DNA of 64,000 bases, from positions 118,162,035-118,226,034 of the forward strand of contig OY987298.1 of the NCBI GenBank assembly GCA_963920635.1. Direction: 5' to 3'. This document shows positions 24,801 through 35,282 of this stretch, piece after piece. How positions within the stretch are numbered: position 1 is the first letter of the stretch; each line of letters opens with the position of its first letter. The stretch is from Pseudeuparius sepicola (Eukaryota; Arthropoda; Insecta; Coleoptera; Anthribidae). The notes below the pieces were generated by a model. That model did no database searches. It was given only the letters and a program-made list of their open reading frames with translations, and had not been told where the DNA came from. The position numbers were made by a program, and so were the translations under genes.

Positions 24801-25480
24801 CTTCCTATGGTAAAAATACTCGAAATGCAATTTGTTCGCAACGAAAATAGTTACAAAATGAGTAAAACATATCTCGGGATCCAAGCATAAAAACAGTTTC
24901 TTTAAATAATTAGGTGTGGTATGTTCTCAGCAATCTCAGCTACTCAAATCTTATGGTATATTCCATAAAGATGCAAAAACGCCATCAAAATTGCAAAAAT
25001 AAACGTAACCGAATTATGCAAAGAGAGTTCGATTAATACCATTTCACACTATATTTATACGCAATCCAGATAGTAGGCGTCGTTTGCATTGTATTGTGCA
25101 AAAGTCCAAAATTATATAGGCGCGCCAGATGTATAAAACTTCGTTAAACAAAAAATTTTGCATATCTGCTGATATTAGGAGTGCTTATTGTAGATAATTT
25201 GAAGTATATTTTGCATCAGTTTTGTTTATTTTGATCAATAATCTAAATTTTCAGGGCAACTAAAAAATAACTCTTAATTTTCGTGTAGAGACGGCAGCGT
25301 TTTCAATCCTGCAAATTAATTATTGCATATATATAAGTGGCTCACTCAAAATATCTCGGTTATTTTTTGACAGAAAAAATCGGTGGCGGGTGATATCGAT
25401 AGCTTATCCGGAAGGCTCTTTTTTGTCATAATGAAAGTTGCTGTCGCACGGTTGAGGCGCAATTATCTAATACACATTCA
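21900..25480. other. Noncoding stretch with minor repeats
   Basis: No gene supported. A solitary CAGGGTGTCATCTACAAGC end lies at about 22518. A weak inverted pair (CGAGTCCGTAGGAATATGG at about 24249 and its diverged complement at about 24600-24625) suggests a ~390-bp old MITE. Another IS630-like end lies near 25335. The rest is AT-rich. Confidence 0.45.
23478..23506. repeat. (TAA)n microsatellite
   Basis: About nine uninterrupted ATA/TAA trinucleotides followed by unique sequence. A simple repeat, possibly the relic tail of a SINE or LINE copy. Confidence 0.9.
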
Positions 25481-25846
25481 CATATTATATTGTTATATAT
25501 TATGTACCTAGCTGACTTATATGTGCAACTTGTAAAAGGCGATCTAGTGAGTTTTGCTGATGACACAGCAGTATTATATAATGCAAAAACATGGAACGAG
25601 CTAAAAATATTGATCAATACTGACTTTAGTTACATCCTCCAATGGTTTGATAATAGACTCTTATCAATAAATTTCGAAAAAACCTTTTTTGTAGCATTTG
25701 GTTCGTATATGACAGGATTGCCCAATTTTAATTCCTTAACAATGGGAAGTGGGCCTAGTCAAATGTGTATCAAGCAGAAATCAAGTTTTAAATACTTAGG
25801 ACTGTTTGTGGAATCCAACTTGAAATGGGATATTCATATAAACTAC

Positions 25847-26867
25847 AGATATAACAAGGAGGGTTTTTCGGTTATGGACACTCGTATAGACTCGCAGATA
25901 ACTAATTAAAAATCCAACTTATGCAAGCTTTCGCATAATATATATGCTTCATCAGGCTACAAAATGAAATAATATGGGTACAGTCTGATCACTTAAGACT
26001 AAATTCGAATCAGAACTTACCAAAGTTAGAAAAAATATTACTATGATTGTAAAAATAGCGTAAATTAATTGTATATGCGGGGAAAAATTTGTTAAATATC
26101 AAGTTGATTTATAAAGTCAGATTTGCAAAAATCTCATACAATAATAAAAAAGGTAAAAGGTGTGAAAAATAAGAGGGGTCAATATATTAAGTCGAACAGA
26201 GCTATGAAAAATTCAAAAATTCTAATTAGGTATATATATATATATTTTGTATAGCATATTAATTATAGGTAATTTTAAATTTTAATTTTGAGTAGTAATT
26301 TTGTTAGGGATAGAAGAAATCAAATTAGAATAAATTACGCTTAGATTATTTACGTCGGTACGAAAATTTATTGAATTAGGATCAGAATTAATAAAAATAG
26401 ATTCTATTATGAGTCTTTTTTGATAATTTTGTTCAAGATTAAGGACTAATGGTTTAGTTAAATCGAAATTATGATTGGTTAAACTATGGTGATTTGATAA
26501 AGCTGTATGATTACAATCTCTTTTATGATCATTCATACGACATTTGACATTTTTGCAAATCTGACTTTATAAATCAACTTGATATTTAACAACTTTTTCC
26601 CCGCATATACAATTAATTTACGCTATTTTTACAATCATAGTAATATTTTGTCTAACTTTGGTAAGTTCTGAATCGAATTTAGTCTTAAGTGATCAAATTG
26701 TACCCATATTATTTCATTTTGTAGCCTGATGAAGCATATATATTATGCGAAAGCTTGCATAAGTTGGATTTTTAATTAGTTATCTGCGAGTCTATACGAG
26801 TGTCCATAACCGAAAAACCCTCCTTGTTATATCTGTTACTATATTGGACAAATAAAGACAATATATA
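25847..26867 (-). mobile_element. 5'-truncated Penelope-like element in a LINE
   Basis: Bounded by a 12-bp target duplication CATATAAACTAC (25835-25846 and 26868-26879) and inserted in the LINE above. Two ~290-bp arms in inverted orientation (25850-26150 and 26548-26838) flank a minus-strand C-terminal coding remnant. Each arm holds a hammerhead-like core (CTGATGA, a GCATA/TATGC stem, GAAA; 26726-26752 plus, about 25929-25955 minus), as Penelope-like elements often do, but helix I is poor here. Confidence 0.8.
26282..26536 (-). pseudogene. Penelope-like ORF, C-terminal fragment
   Basis: 84 codons reading NHHSLTNHNFDLTKPLVLNL, then NYQKRLIIESIFINSDPNSI and ending soon after NNLSVIYSNLIS. This is the tail of a GIY-YIG endonuclease region: the H-N-F-D segment and the KRLIIESIFI block with the conserved Glu are typical of Penelope-like C-termini. 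The reverse transcriptase and the GIY-YIG core are absent, so the copy is inactive. It differs clearly from the C-terminus of the complete element at 35.3 kb and therefore represents another family. Confidence 0.7.
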
Positions 26868-27282
26868 CATATAAACTACGTCGTAAAGAAACTCAGATTT
26901 TTATTAAATAAAATAAAATACCTAAATCAAATCCTTACAATCAACCAAATGCGAATAATTTATGACTCATTAATAGAGACCCACATAAAAATGCCTGGGG
27001 AGCAGCTACTCAAAACCATATCGAGCCCCTGGAAAAAATCCAAAAGGCTATGATCAAGAAAATAATATATAGGAAGCCAATTTTATATCCCAGTCACTTG
27101 CTGTTCCAAGAAACTAGGCTTTTTGACATACGGCAGACCTACTTTTATAATATCACCATTGAAGCATTGTTATCGGGAGTGCAACCAATAAATAATTTAT
27201 CATTGAGAGAAAAAAAAAAGAATTGCAAACAGAAGGTGCGAGTTGTTTTTACGTAGGTATTGTCTTCAAGTTCGGAATATAA

Positions 27283-27588
27283 ATAAATAATAATTCTCTC
27301 CCTCACAATACTCTAAAGTGGGAGTATCCCAGAAGCAACTGAATGCTTGTACGGGGGAGGGGTGCAATTTACTATTATCTTTGTTGCCATTTGAGGCTAT
27401 ATAAGGCCGACTTTTCCCGATAAAATTAGGATAGCATTCGCTCAAGTAGTAGGGTGGTTCTCTATAAAGCGGTGGTTCTCTATAAAGACATGAGCATGCA
27501 GTCTGCCCCGACCTCGATTCAAACCAAGGTTGAAGGAAGGAAGAAAAACATACAGTCTAAATATCCAGCAATGCTCGAACACCGCCAA
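27283..27588 (-). mobile_element. tRNA-derived SINE, copy 2
   Basis: Reverse-orientation copy of the SINE at 6551. The box-B-like GGTTTGAATCGAGGTCGGGG lies at about 27530, the body has CATGTCTTTATAGAGAACCA (a 20-bp segment duplicated in tandem) and AAAAGTCGGCC, and the tail CTTCTGGGATACTCC is followed by AGAATTATTATTTATT. It lies just downstream of the LINE remnant. Confidence 0.7.
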
Positions 27589-27659
27589 CGTTATGAATTC
27601 TATAATTGAAATGTCTAGGTAATCCGAACTGGGTCTGTCAACTACCTGTTCGGATTATT

Positions 27660-28100
27660 ATCCAGATTTACTGTTCTGCTTGAACGGACAACCTTGTACT
27701 GCGCACGCGTCTGGCCGTTTCGAGTCCGCTGATGTTACGTTTTGCGCACGCGGCCGGTCCAAACAAAAACGTTTCAATTCCAGCACCTGCGGGGGAACCT
27801 CATCTTGAGAAATGTTATTCCCGGCATCCCGGCGAGACGGGTGGCGCATGCACGTCGCCGAATGATACACCGCGGCGCGGCGCCGCCGCCGTCGAAAAAG
27901 CAGTTATTGCATCCGCGCGCAAATCCGCCATAAATCACCGGTTTTGCATTATTCGTGGGCCGATAAAAAGCCGGGGACGTGAACGAAATCCGGAGTGCAG
28001 ATGCATGTACGCCGGACCAAGTATGTAACGATCCTTATCTCGCGCCACCGCTACACGGCCACCGTTCGATAAATCAATCGAAAAAAAAACGGAGTGGCGA
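27660..28100. other. CpG-rich island, candidate regulatory region
   Basis: A marked GC/CpG island in AT-rich DNA (GCGCACGCGTCTGGCCG, CGCGGCGCGGCGCCGCCGCC). Open frames overlap on both strands with no domain or splice pattern. Candidate promoter or conserved noncoding element. Confidence 0.35.
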
Positions 28101-28232
28101 AATGGGAGAGGGTGATTTAATTACGGACAGGGGAAAGGTCTCGTTCTGTTCTAATGGTGGAGGTTTTTCGAACGTCCAGAGGGATTTTGGATTTTAAAAT
28201 AAACCCCACTAAAGGTTTACCTCTGACCGTGA

Positions 28233-29370
28233 CACGGGCGTAGCCAGGATTTAGTTTTGGGGGGGGGGGGGGGGGTTTAATTTGAGAAGTAAATAAAACA
28301 ACAAAAATATACTTACATGAAATTTAATATCTATATATTCATCCGAAAAACTACGACATATTTATAAAGTTCTTAACTTTAAATGAAATGGATAAATTAA
28401 TTTCGTTCCTCTGCGCTAAATCTAAAACCATTAAAGAAGAAATCTTCGGCTTTTTCTTTTAAATATATCCACTACTTCATCTGCATGAATTTCTGTTCCA
28501 TAGTGAATGTTCATTAGAGCCAAACCATTAAGTCTGTTTTCACTTGTAGTGTTTCGTAAATAGTTTTTCAGTCTCCTTAGGCTCGAGAAAGACCTTTCTG
28601 GGGTAGCAGTGGATACAGGAATGGTAGCCAAGATTTGTAGTAATGTGTAAATATTAGGATAAAGGTTTTTATCGCACATATCTAGGCATTCCAAACTAGA
28701 TTTCGGGGTAGGCAGTCTTCTTATCAGCATGCAAGGTAGCTGAAGCTTTGATAGCTAAATCCAAATTTCTTTCTTTATTAGAAACCCCTTGACCTTGACT
28801 ACACCACTTTTTCCAGTAGTCCATACCTTTAAGTTTATCACCCTTCCTTTTTTTCCCCTCCATTTTTCGACAGTAATAATGATTCACGTATCTATCCTTA
28901 ACAAGGTCATCGAATAACAGCGCACTAAAATTACTCACTTACACGGTACACTTAATTCTCTTCACTATTCGTTCACCACTTTTCACTTTTATTCGCTTCG
29001 AGTTCGCATGGAACAATACTGCCGTAAGCGCGGTCACGCGCCGCGGCGCCGCTTATATAGCAGCCCAGTAGCCGTCCAGAAACTTCCACGAACTTCCACA
29101 AAGTTCCGCTCATTTCGACCGAGGGGCGTGGCGAATAATCGAGAAACAACGCAAAGTGTCCCTACAATACAAAATAGTTCGGCTGCAACTGCGTCTGCCT
29201 CTCGTCAAAAGATGGCGCTAGGCGCTACTATTACTACATATATTCAAACGTAATAATAATTTAACTCTTCACTCCTCGTATTTTTTCGGTATAATATTAG
29301 GTAATATTTTGCTTATTTCGGGGGGGGGGGGGGTTGAACCCCCGAAACCCCCCCCTTGGCTACGCCCGTG
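28233..29370 (-). mobile_element. hAT transposon, internally deleted
   Basis: Flanked by the 8-bp duplication GACCGTGA (28225-28232, 29371-29378), diagnostic of hAT. The terminal inverted repeat is CACGGGCGTAGCCAGG at the left, with CCTTGGCTACGCCCGTG at the right. Long G and C runs (about 28259-28277 and 29321-29333) lie just inside both ends. The interior carries fused N- and C-terminal transposase pieces on the minus strand. 28980-29220 is GC-rich and probably the element's promoter. Confidence 0.9.
28431..28938 (-). pseudogene. hAT transposase, N- and C-terminal pieces
   Basis: The downstream frame (28730-28431) has the hAT C-terminal dimerisation signature TATPERSFSSLRRLKNYLRN and ends SRRFLL. 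The upstream frame (28938-28696) starts near a plausible transposase N-terminus (MEGKKRKGDKLKGMDYWKKW). The frames overlap by 35 bp and are out of phase. The zinc-finger, DDE catalytic core and insertion domain that a full-length hAT protein of about 600 or more residues would have are missing. This is an internal deletion derivative and cannot encode an active enzyme, though it could be moved by a related one. Confidence 0.8.
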
Positions 29371-29378
29371 GACCGTGA

Positions 29379-30880
29379 CATATTATATACGGGCGCCATG
29401 ATGTGTGTGGGAAAATTATGTCTATAATGTCGTAGCATATTACAAAAAAATTTTGTACCCTACACTGTAAATGTACACGGCGTTTCTTAAAAGGGGGAAA
29501 CCGAATATATATTTTTTTAATGGTAGCACCCACGGTCTGTGGTAGCACCCCATATATTTTCAGATTTTTGAAATGCACTCGTCATTATGGTTAAAATGGT
29601 ATTAGTAATTTAAATAACCAGTGGTGGGATATGCACATTATTAACGCACGCAAGTAAGCCCGTAGGCAGAGTCCTTTATTTACATAAGCACGTTAATAAT
29701 GCCTATCCCACGTGTTATGTTGCGAAATTGTTACCTATAATAGCAGAGCAATCTTTCAGTATAAATATTTTAGTAGGTTTGAATAGCAATAGATTTGTTA
29801 TGGAGGCTGCACAACAAGCAGCAGTTTGGTTTTTCTGTTCGAAGGCGCCGTGTTTTGTCATACTTGACCTAGGTAGAGCGATCGTCAAAGTAAAGCAACG
29901 CCGCGCGCAGTTGGTTCATGAACGGGTGATCCCGTATGATTATTTTCTTGCCTAATAAAACATTTTTTTCCCATTTCAAAAAAAAAATAATATGTACACG
30001 CGCGGCCTCATAAATCGTTCCACTAGGCATGAGAAATAAGCAAGAAATCAAGAATTTCGGGTAAGTGCGGCAACGTTGCGCCAATTCCACGGCTTCTCAA
30101 ATCAACAACTTCCCCCATACATTCCCTCGTACCGACCCGCTCCTCCCCGTAGAAAATAAAAATTGCGATACGTCAGTCAACGACATAGATAAAGGATTTA
30201 TGTCAAAGAAAATAGGTTAATAAATCGCTGCATTTTCATTATAATAAAGTGGATTTAAAGCTTTCCACAGTTTCTTAGTGTTTTGAAATTCACGTAACAT
30301 GAAATTACGCGGATTTCTTTGATGGTCAAAGTGGTATTAGTTAAATAAGGTATAATATCTAAGTATAATATTATTGTGTTATTATAGAAGAATCTCGTAG
30401 TGTTTTTTACATTGGTTTTACACTTCTTTATCTTCACCGCGAACCAAGCAATTTCCAATAGTGGTTTCAGAGGATTTTTCGTCGGTTTCGTTGATTCTAC
30501 AGCCGTCCCGTTTCTCGAAAGTGGTTAATCGTGAATCGGGAATTTCTCTTAGATATCGGATTTTCGATGTTCTTTTTGGTACCGGAGGAAAGTACGACAC
30601 CCAATTAAGAGATTTATCACCTTCTTCGATTTTTAGAACGGCTCTATTCGAGGTTGTCGAAAGACTTTTACGAAAAAAGCCACCAATGAATGTCCGTGGG
30701 CAGGGTTATAAGATTTTCCACTATTATTCAGGCAATCTAAGGCCAACCTAACAGCGCCGAATTTACTGTTTTTTGCACTGTAACTGACAATGCCACGTAA
30801 GGTAATGTCGCGTAATAAGATGTTAGATTTGCCGCCACTTACGCTTTTAAAAGGTTATCGCTGGCTTTCAAACCGCGAGA
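29379..30880. other. Noncoding with a small palindrome
   Basis: 29624-29712 is a hairpin: GTGGGATATGCACATTATTA against TAATAATGCCTATCCCAC. 30470-30600 is an inverted copy of the repeat at about 40505-40640 (ACAGCCGTCCCGTTTCTCGA, GGAATTTCTC, GTACCGGAGGAAAGTAC). No gene seen. Confidence 0.5.
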
Positions 30881-30888
30881 GAGGGGAG

Positions 30889-31900
30889 CAGGGGCGGATT
30901 AGAGCTATGTTTATTTAAGGACCCCTTGACCCGTCGCAATAAAAAAAATTTGGTTAAATTTAGGTAAAATTTTAAGTTCCGATAGTTATTTTATTAACAA
31001 TTTTATTTATTTTAGAAAAGGACATATTGAAAAAAATATTAATTTAACATTTAACTTTGTGTACTAAGAACAGAGTAGATACATAGGTACTTATTATTAT
31101 AAGGATGTAAGATTAGCGAGTGTAAATGTAATAATTAGAAGAAAAGGTGACAATTATTAATTAAAACCTTTTTTCCTGGCTTTTATACTTGCAAAGCTTG
31201 CCATATTTTTTTTGTTTCTATGTTATGAAGGATTCAGATTTTTGTTCTCAACAAATACTTCTAAAACAAAGGAAAAATAATATCGGGAATTATGTATCTA
31301 CCTAAAGGGGAGACCTAAAGAGCAAAAAAATCTGAAAAAGCTAAAAAAAAAACAAAAAAATGCATATACTTAGAGAACAAAAACCAAAAATAGGAAGCAA
31401 GCAAATCCCCTAAGCTTAATTTTTCAAATTTCAGCAGAAAAAGTTCAACCTACCTTCAACTTTTCGATAATTCACACGCATTTTGACATTCAGAATCAAT
31501 ATCAGTTGTAGGTATTAGTATTAATGCGTTTTTTGAAAAAACATTTATTTTTGGAACATTTTGCAAAACTTCGGCTTGCCTTGAAACCTCTAATTTTGCA
31601 ATTTTTCTTTTTTTTGCTCCACTTGGAACCGAGCTCGTCTGAGGAACACCACTCATCGTTTTATTATTTTTAATTGCTTTGTTGTTACTGATGTGAGTGG
31701 ACTAAATAGAGTCCCAACAGCCTAGATGAAAAAATAAGAAATGGTGTTTTCTTTGTCTGAAATTTGCAATTGCAAAATGCAAAATGTAAAACCTTTTCCA
31801 ATTCCGAATTCCGATCAAAACATCGAAATAAGAACGGGCCCCCTAAAGCCTTGTGTCCCTAGGCTGTAGCCTACTCTGCCTATAGGGTAATCCGCCACTG
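30889..31900 (-). mobile_element. Second hAT-type element, internally deleted
   Basis: 8-bp duplication GAGGGGAG (30881-30888, 31901-31908). Terminal inverted repeats CAGGGGCGGATTA and TAATCCGCCACTG. It is different in sequence from the hAT at 28.2 kb. The interior is AT-rich, with one short transposase-like N-terminal frame. Confidence 0.85.
31456..31656 (-). pseudogene. hAT transposase N-terminal fragment
   Basis: 66 codons beginning MSGVPQTSSVPSGAKKRKIA and reading on through KLEVSRQAEVLQNVPKINVF. A short basic SGAKKRK segment followed by a hydrophobic turn ending in VF is common at the N-terminus of hAT-family (zinc finger MYM/THAP-like) transposases. The rest of the enzyme is missing. 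Assignment rests mainly on position inside the hAT-type ends. Confidence 0.45.
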
Positions 31901-31908
31901 GAGGGGAG

Positions 31909-34509
31909 GGGTAATTGCAACGTTGTCAGTTGAACGCATTTGCGTCCGTACGTATTGGAACGATTTCAAGGGCCGCGCGTGTACCTCGGCACTGAAGTTC
32001 TTTTTATGACTCATGTGGTTTATTTGCCTCGGCCAGAGACCTCGGCAACTAAATTCCACTAAAAAATCGAACTTTAGTGCCTGACTGCGTAAATAAAAAA
32101 CATAATAAAGTGGGATAATTTGCCTGTAAAATTAAATCAAGTAAAAATAAGGCGGCTTTGCCCCGTCGGTTGCTTAGAAACAGAAACAACAAGAGTCATA
32201 GTTGTCATGTTCGCCATATTTTATGTTTATTATTAGTTGCAAAGATTACGTCCATATAAAAATTTAGGTAAATATATCAATAAATATAATAAAGTTTTAC
32301 ACTGTTTTAATGAATTAAAACACGACTTTTTTATTTGTTTATCTAATTGTATATGTTGAGAAAACTACACGGTATTTTGAAAAATTGACATTTTGTGGGC
32401 ACGGGCATTTTCTCCCACGCCGGCCGCCGGTCTCGGGCCGCAGAGATCGTATATACATAAAGTGCTGCAGCATCCATTAGTGACTAATTTGATGTATAAA
32501 ATGCGCATGCATTTTGGATTTTGGGCCGTATGTCAACTAGATATTAAATACGCGTGTACAATTGGCCACAATGTATAATCTATTCACCTACATATACATA
32601 TTATGTATAATACGATCTCTCTGTGTCGGACGTTAGAATTGATCGATAAAAGCGGCTTTGTTTCAGGCCAGATCTATGGAGGTAGTGCCCAATGTCTAAT
32701 TTAAAAAAGTGAAAAAAATATAGTTCGATGAGCATTATCTTATTATTTAATAGGCATTTAAAGTATAAAAAAGATGATTCTTTGTAATAATACGTTTTAA
32801 TTGCTTCCTAGAAATAGAAACTATATAATTATTTGACCTGTTAGGTATTATGTAATATCACGTAATATGCTCCCAGTATGGGTTCCTAGTGACGTCACCA
32901 AGAACCTGAAATTATTTTAATTTAAATTTTTTGCCTAATTAAGAGGAAAAAATACAAGCTAGCCAGCTCTTTGGGACTTTAAAGCACTTATCTACGCTAT
33001 GGACACAAAAAAGAGAAATAGTTGGTTTACTGTATTAGTCCATAGCAATGACGAGTAGATTTAAGAAAACTGAAAATAGTGTTCCCATTAAAAAACGTAT
33101 AGGTAGGTATGTTTGGTTTGCTCAGTTAAGACACGCCCTGCATATTCATAATATCACAAAAAACTGTTGTTAATATGCTACAACTTTTGTTTGAAAAGTT
33201 TTTTGTATGTAAAAAAATCTTTTAAGAGAAAAAATACAGCTTTTCTAGTAAAACTTTTTTGAATTTTAACAAAATACCCATATTTAGCGATTTTATGACC
33301 ATACGTTCGAGTTTTTCATATTTTTTAAAAGAAAAAGTAACACTAAAGTTACAGTAAAAAAATCATTAATAAAAAATGCCCCCATGATGCGAACTTTTTG
33401 GAGGACAATAATATCTATTAATCAATTTGCTCAAAAAAAAAACTGAATTCCTTGGAACAAAAAACACAAAAATTGTCACACCACTCCCTTTTGAAATTCA
33501 ACTAATGTTACCACTTGTAAACATTCTCCTTTCTATAATATTGTCAAAAATGCTAGCTACAAACAAAAAAATCAGTAAAAATTAAATAATCAATATTTCT
33601 ACATTTTTGCATGGCGCAATTTTGTAGAAAACATCCCAATCGCCTTTCTTGAACATGAAATTATAAAATGAGGAGGAAAACGCAAAACACACAAAAACAG
33701 AATTTTCGAGATATTGGCCTGCAATCTTATACACAGCATTTTAATGATTTTCCTGAAAGTGAACATCATTGGAAATGGAAGAAAATTTGTACAATGCTAA
33801 ATTTTTTGTGTCAACTTAGGAGAAAAGACGTTGAATTCCAGAGATACAAGGGTGTAAAGGAAACGATGTATAAATAATGTACCTATATGCTTTTATATGA
33901 GACTTGATTGCCTTTCTGTCAGGATTATGCTATAATATTACATTTTATTGTATAATTTTCGAAATGGTTGCTGTCACATAGAACTGAAATAGTCGCATAT
34001 ACCTATGAGGCACTTATAAATAGCCATAATAGGCATTTACGAGATAAGTATTTTATTTTCCATTCGAACAATACTTTTTGCTTCCGTGAAAAATCTCGGC
34101 ATTGTCGTATCATAAATTAATAAGGGCTTTATGTGACAGAAAAGTGGAGTATGCCAAGTATGCGTTAACAAACTGACTGAAAAATTATGTCATTTTCTTT
34201 TAAATTTTCTCCTCTTTGATATTATGCACAAAAGGATGCATTTGTCTCTTAGCAATTTTCTCCTGGAACTATATTCCATTGTCCTGGGAACGACCTTCGT
34301 AGGAACGAAATAGTTTTCACCGTAATAATTTTATTTAGGGGAAATTTATGCTGGAGGCAGACAAGTTTCTCATTTCTGCCTTCGTGGATGCACAGCGACA
34401 TTTTTGTCAACTGTCTCTTATATTTTTTGCATACAACATTTTTTTGAACAGCGGTATTCGAATATACAACAGGAGACTCCACTAAAGTCACTAAAATTAA
34501 ATGTTTAGT
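31909..34509. other. Noncoding, GC patch and old repeats
   Basis: 32390-32560 is GC-richer (CACGCCGGCCGCCGGTCTC) without a defensible exon. 33140-33240 shares a repeat with about 17440. An ATG-started 69-codon frame at 33668-33877 (plus) is unrecognised and lies between repeats. Otherwise AT-rich. Confidence 0.4.
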
Positions 34510-34522
34510 TCTAAGTTTCTAG

Positions 34523-34746
34523 ACAAAGGAGTGCGGGGCTGTGTGCACGTATATATAGATGAAAAGGGAAAAGAAGTGTATTTCCGTGCAAATAATTTAA
34601 TTAAAAATCATGGTAAAGCGCTTTCGGCTATTAAGCCATCCTCAGTACCACCTAAAAAAGAAAGTATGACATAAAATAGGGGGTTGGAAAAAGTTAACTG
34701 TGGAAAAACTAAATTGTTTGAACGTCATGTCATACTCACTTGTCAA
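34523..34746 (-). repeat. Penelope pseudo-LTR, downstream copy
   Basis: 224 bp, repeated in the same orientation at 37717-37940. Only a rare difference was seen (TTGTTTGAACG here, TTGTTTTAACG there). Contains a hammerhead-like ribozyme. Confidence 0.9.
34610..34651 (-). ncRNA. Hammerhead-like ribozyme 1
   Basis: Minus strand, in order: helix I strand GTGGTA; core CTGAGGA (fits CUGANGA); an unpaired T; helix II GGCT-taat-AGCC; GAAA; a palindromic GCGC as a minimal helix III; TT, the predicted cleavage site; and helix I strand TACCAT. Helix I pairs over 6 bp. A self-complementary helix III suggests cleavage by dimers, as described for hammerheads of Penelope-like elements. Confidence 0.75.
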
Positions 34747-35282
34747 GTGTGTACAGGAAAATTGGAGCATAAAGCATTATACAACAGTAAAAACCATAAA
34801 TAGAAGGTCACACCAAGTCACATTTTAAAACTTTAAAATACTAACAAATTGTACAACTGTGGGCAGCCAAGCTACCCAAATTTTTTAAATAAAAGACCAG
34901 CCGAAGTACCAAATGCATCGTGGAAGGTGGAAGTGAAATTTGAGACATAACCTGTTCGACATCCCGTTGAAGGAACTGGGTGTCAGTCGAAAAAGCGCGC
35001 GAGATTTAAACTTGAAAACAAAATGTCATAGGCGGGTAAAAATATATTTTATGAGGAGTGAATGTGAAGGATTTGAAGAGATTTAATTCATAAGTTAAGA
35101 ATTTATATTTAATGAATGTTTAATTAATGGTAATGAAAATTAGATAGAAATAGAAATTCGAAAAATTGTTTATTTACATGATAAGCCCCAAAAGACCCCC
35201 AAAGTCCCAAAAAAAACGCGACACGAAAAGAGGAGATAACATGACAACCCTGTAAGATGAAGGCCAAGAAAAGTTTTTATCA

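Larger units (their letters stand above)
25490..27256 (+). pseudogene. LINE reverse transcriptase remnant, split by insertion
   Basis: Part 1 (25490-25846) encodes the RT palm: VSFADDTAVLYNAKTWNELK contains the catalytic FADD, followed by WFDNRLLSINFEKT, KYLGLFVESNLKWDIHIN. A Penelope-like element then interrupts it. Part 2 (26880-27256) resumes with YVVKKLRFLLNKIKYLNQIL and, after a frameshift near 27040, the thumb-side LEKIQKAMIKKIIYRKPILY and LFDIRQTYFYNITIEALL. The order and motifs fit a CR1/Jockey-type non-LTR retrotransposon ORF2. The 5' part with the endonuclease is missing, and frame breaks make it dead. The apparent C-terminus of the first open frame (after HINY) is sequence of the inserted element. 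Confidence 0.85.

Noticed and set aside
27658..28197. Frames of 63-98 codons in the CpG island
   Set aside because: Overlapping frames on both strands with Arg/Pro/Ala-rich composition typical of GC-rich noncoding DNA.
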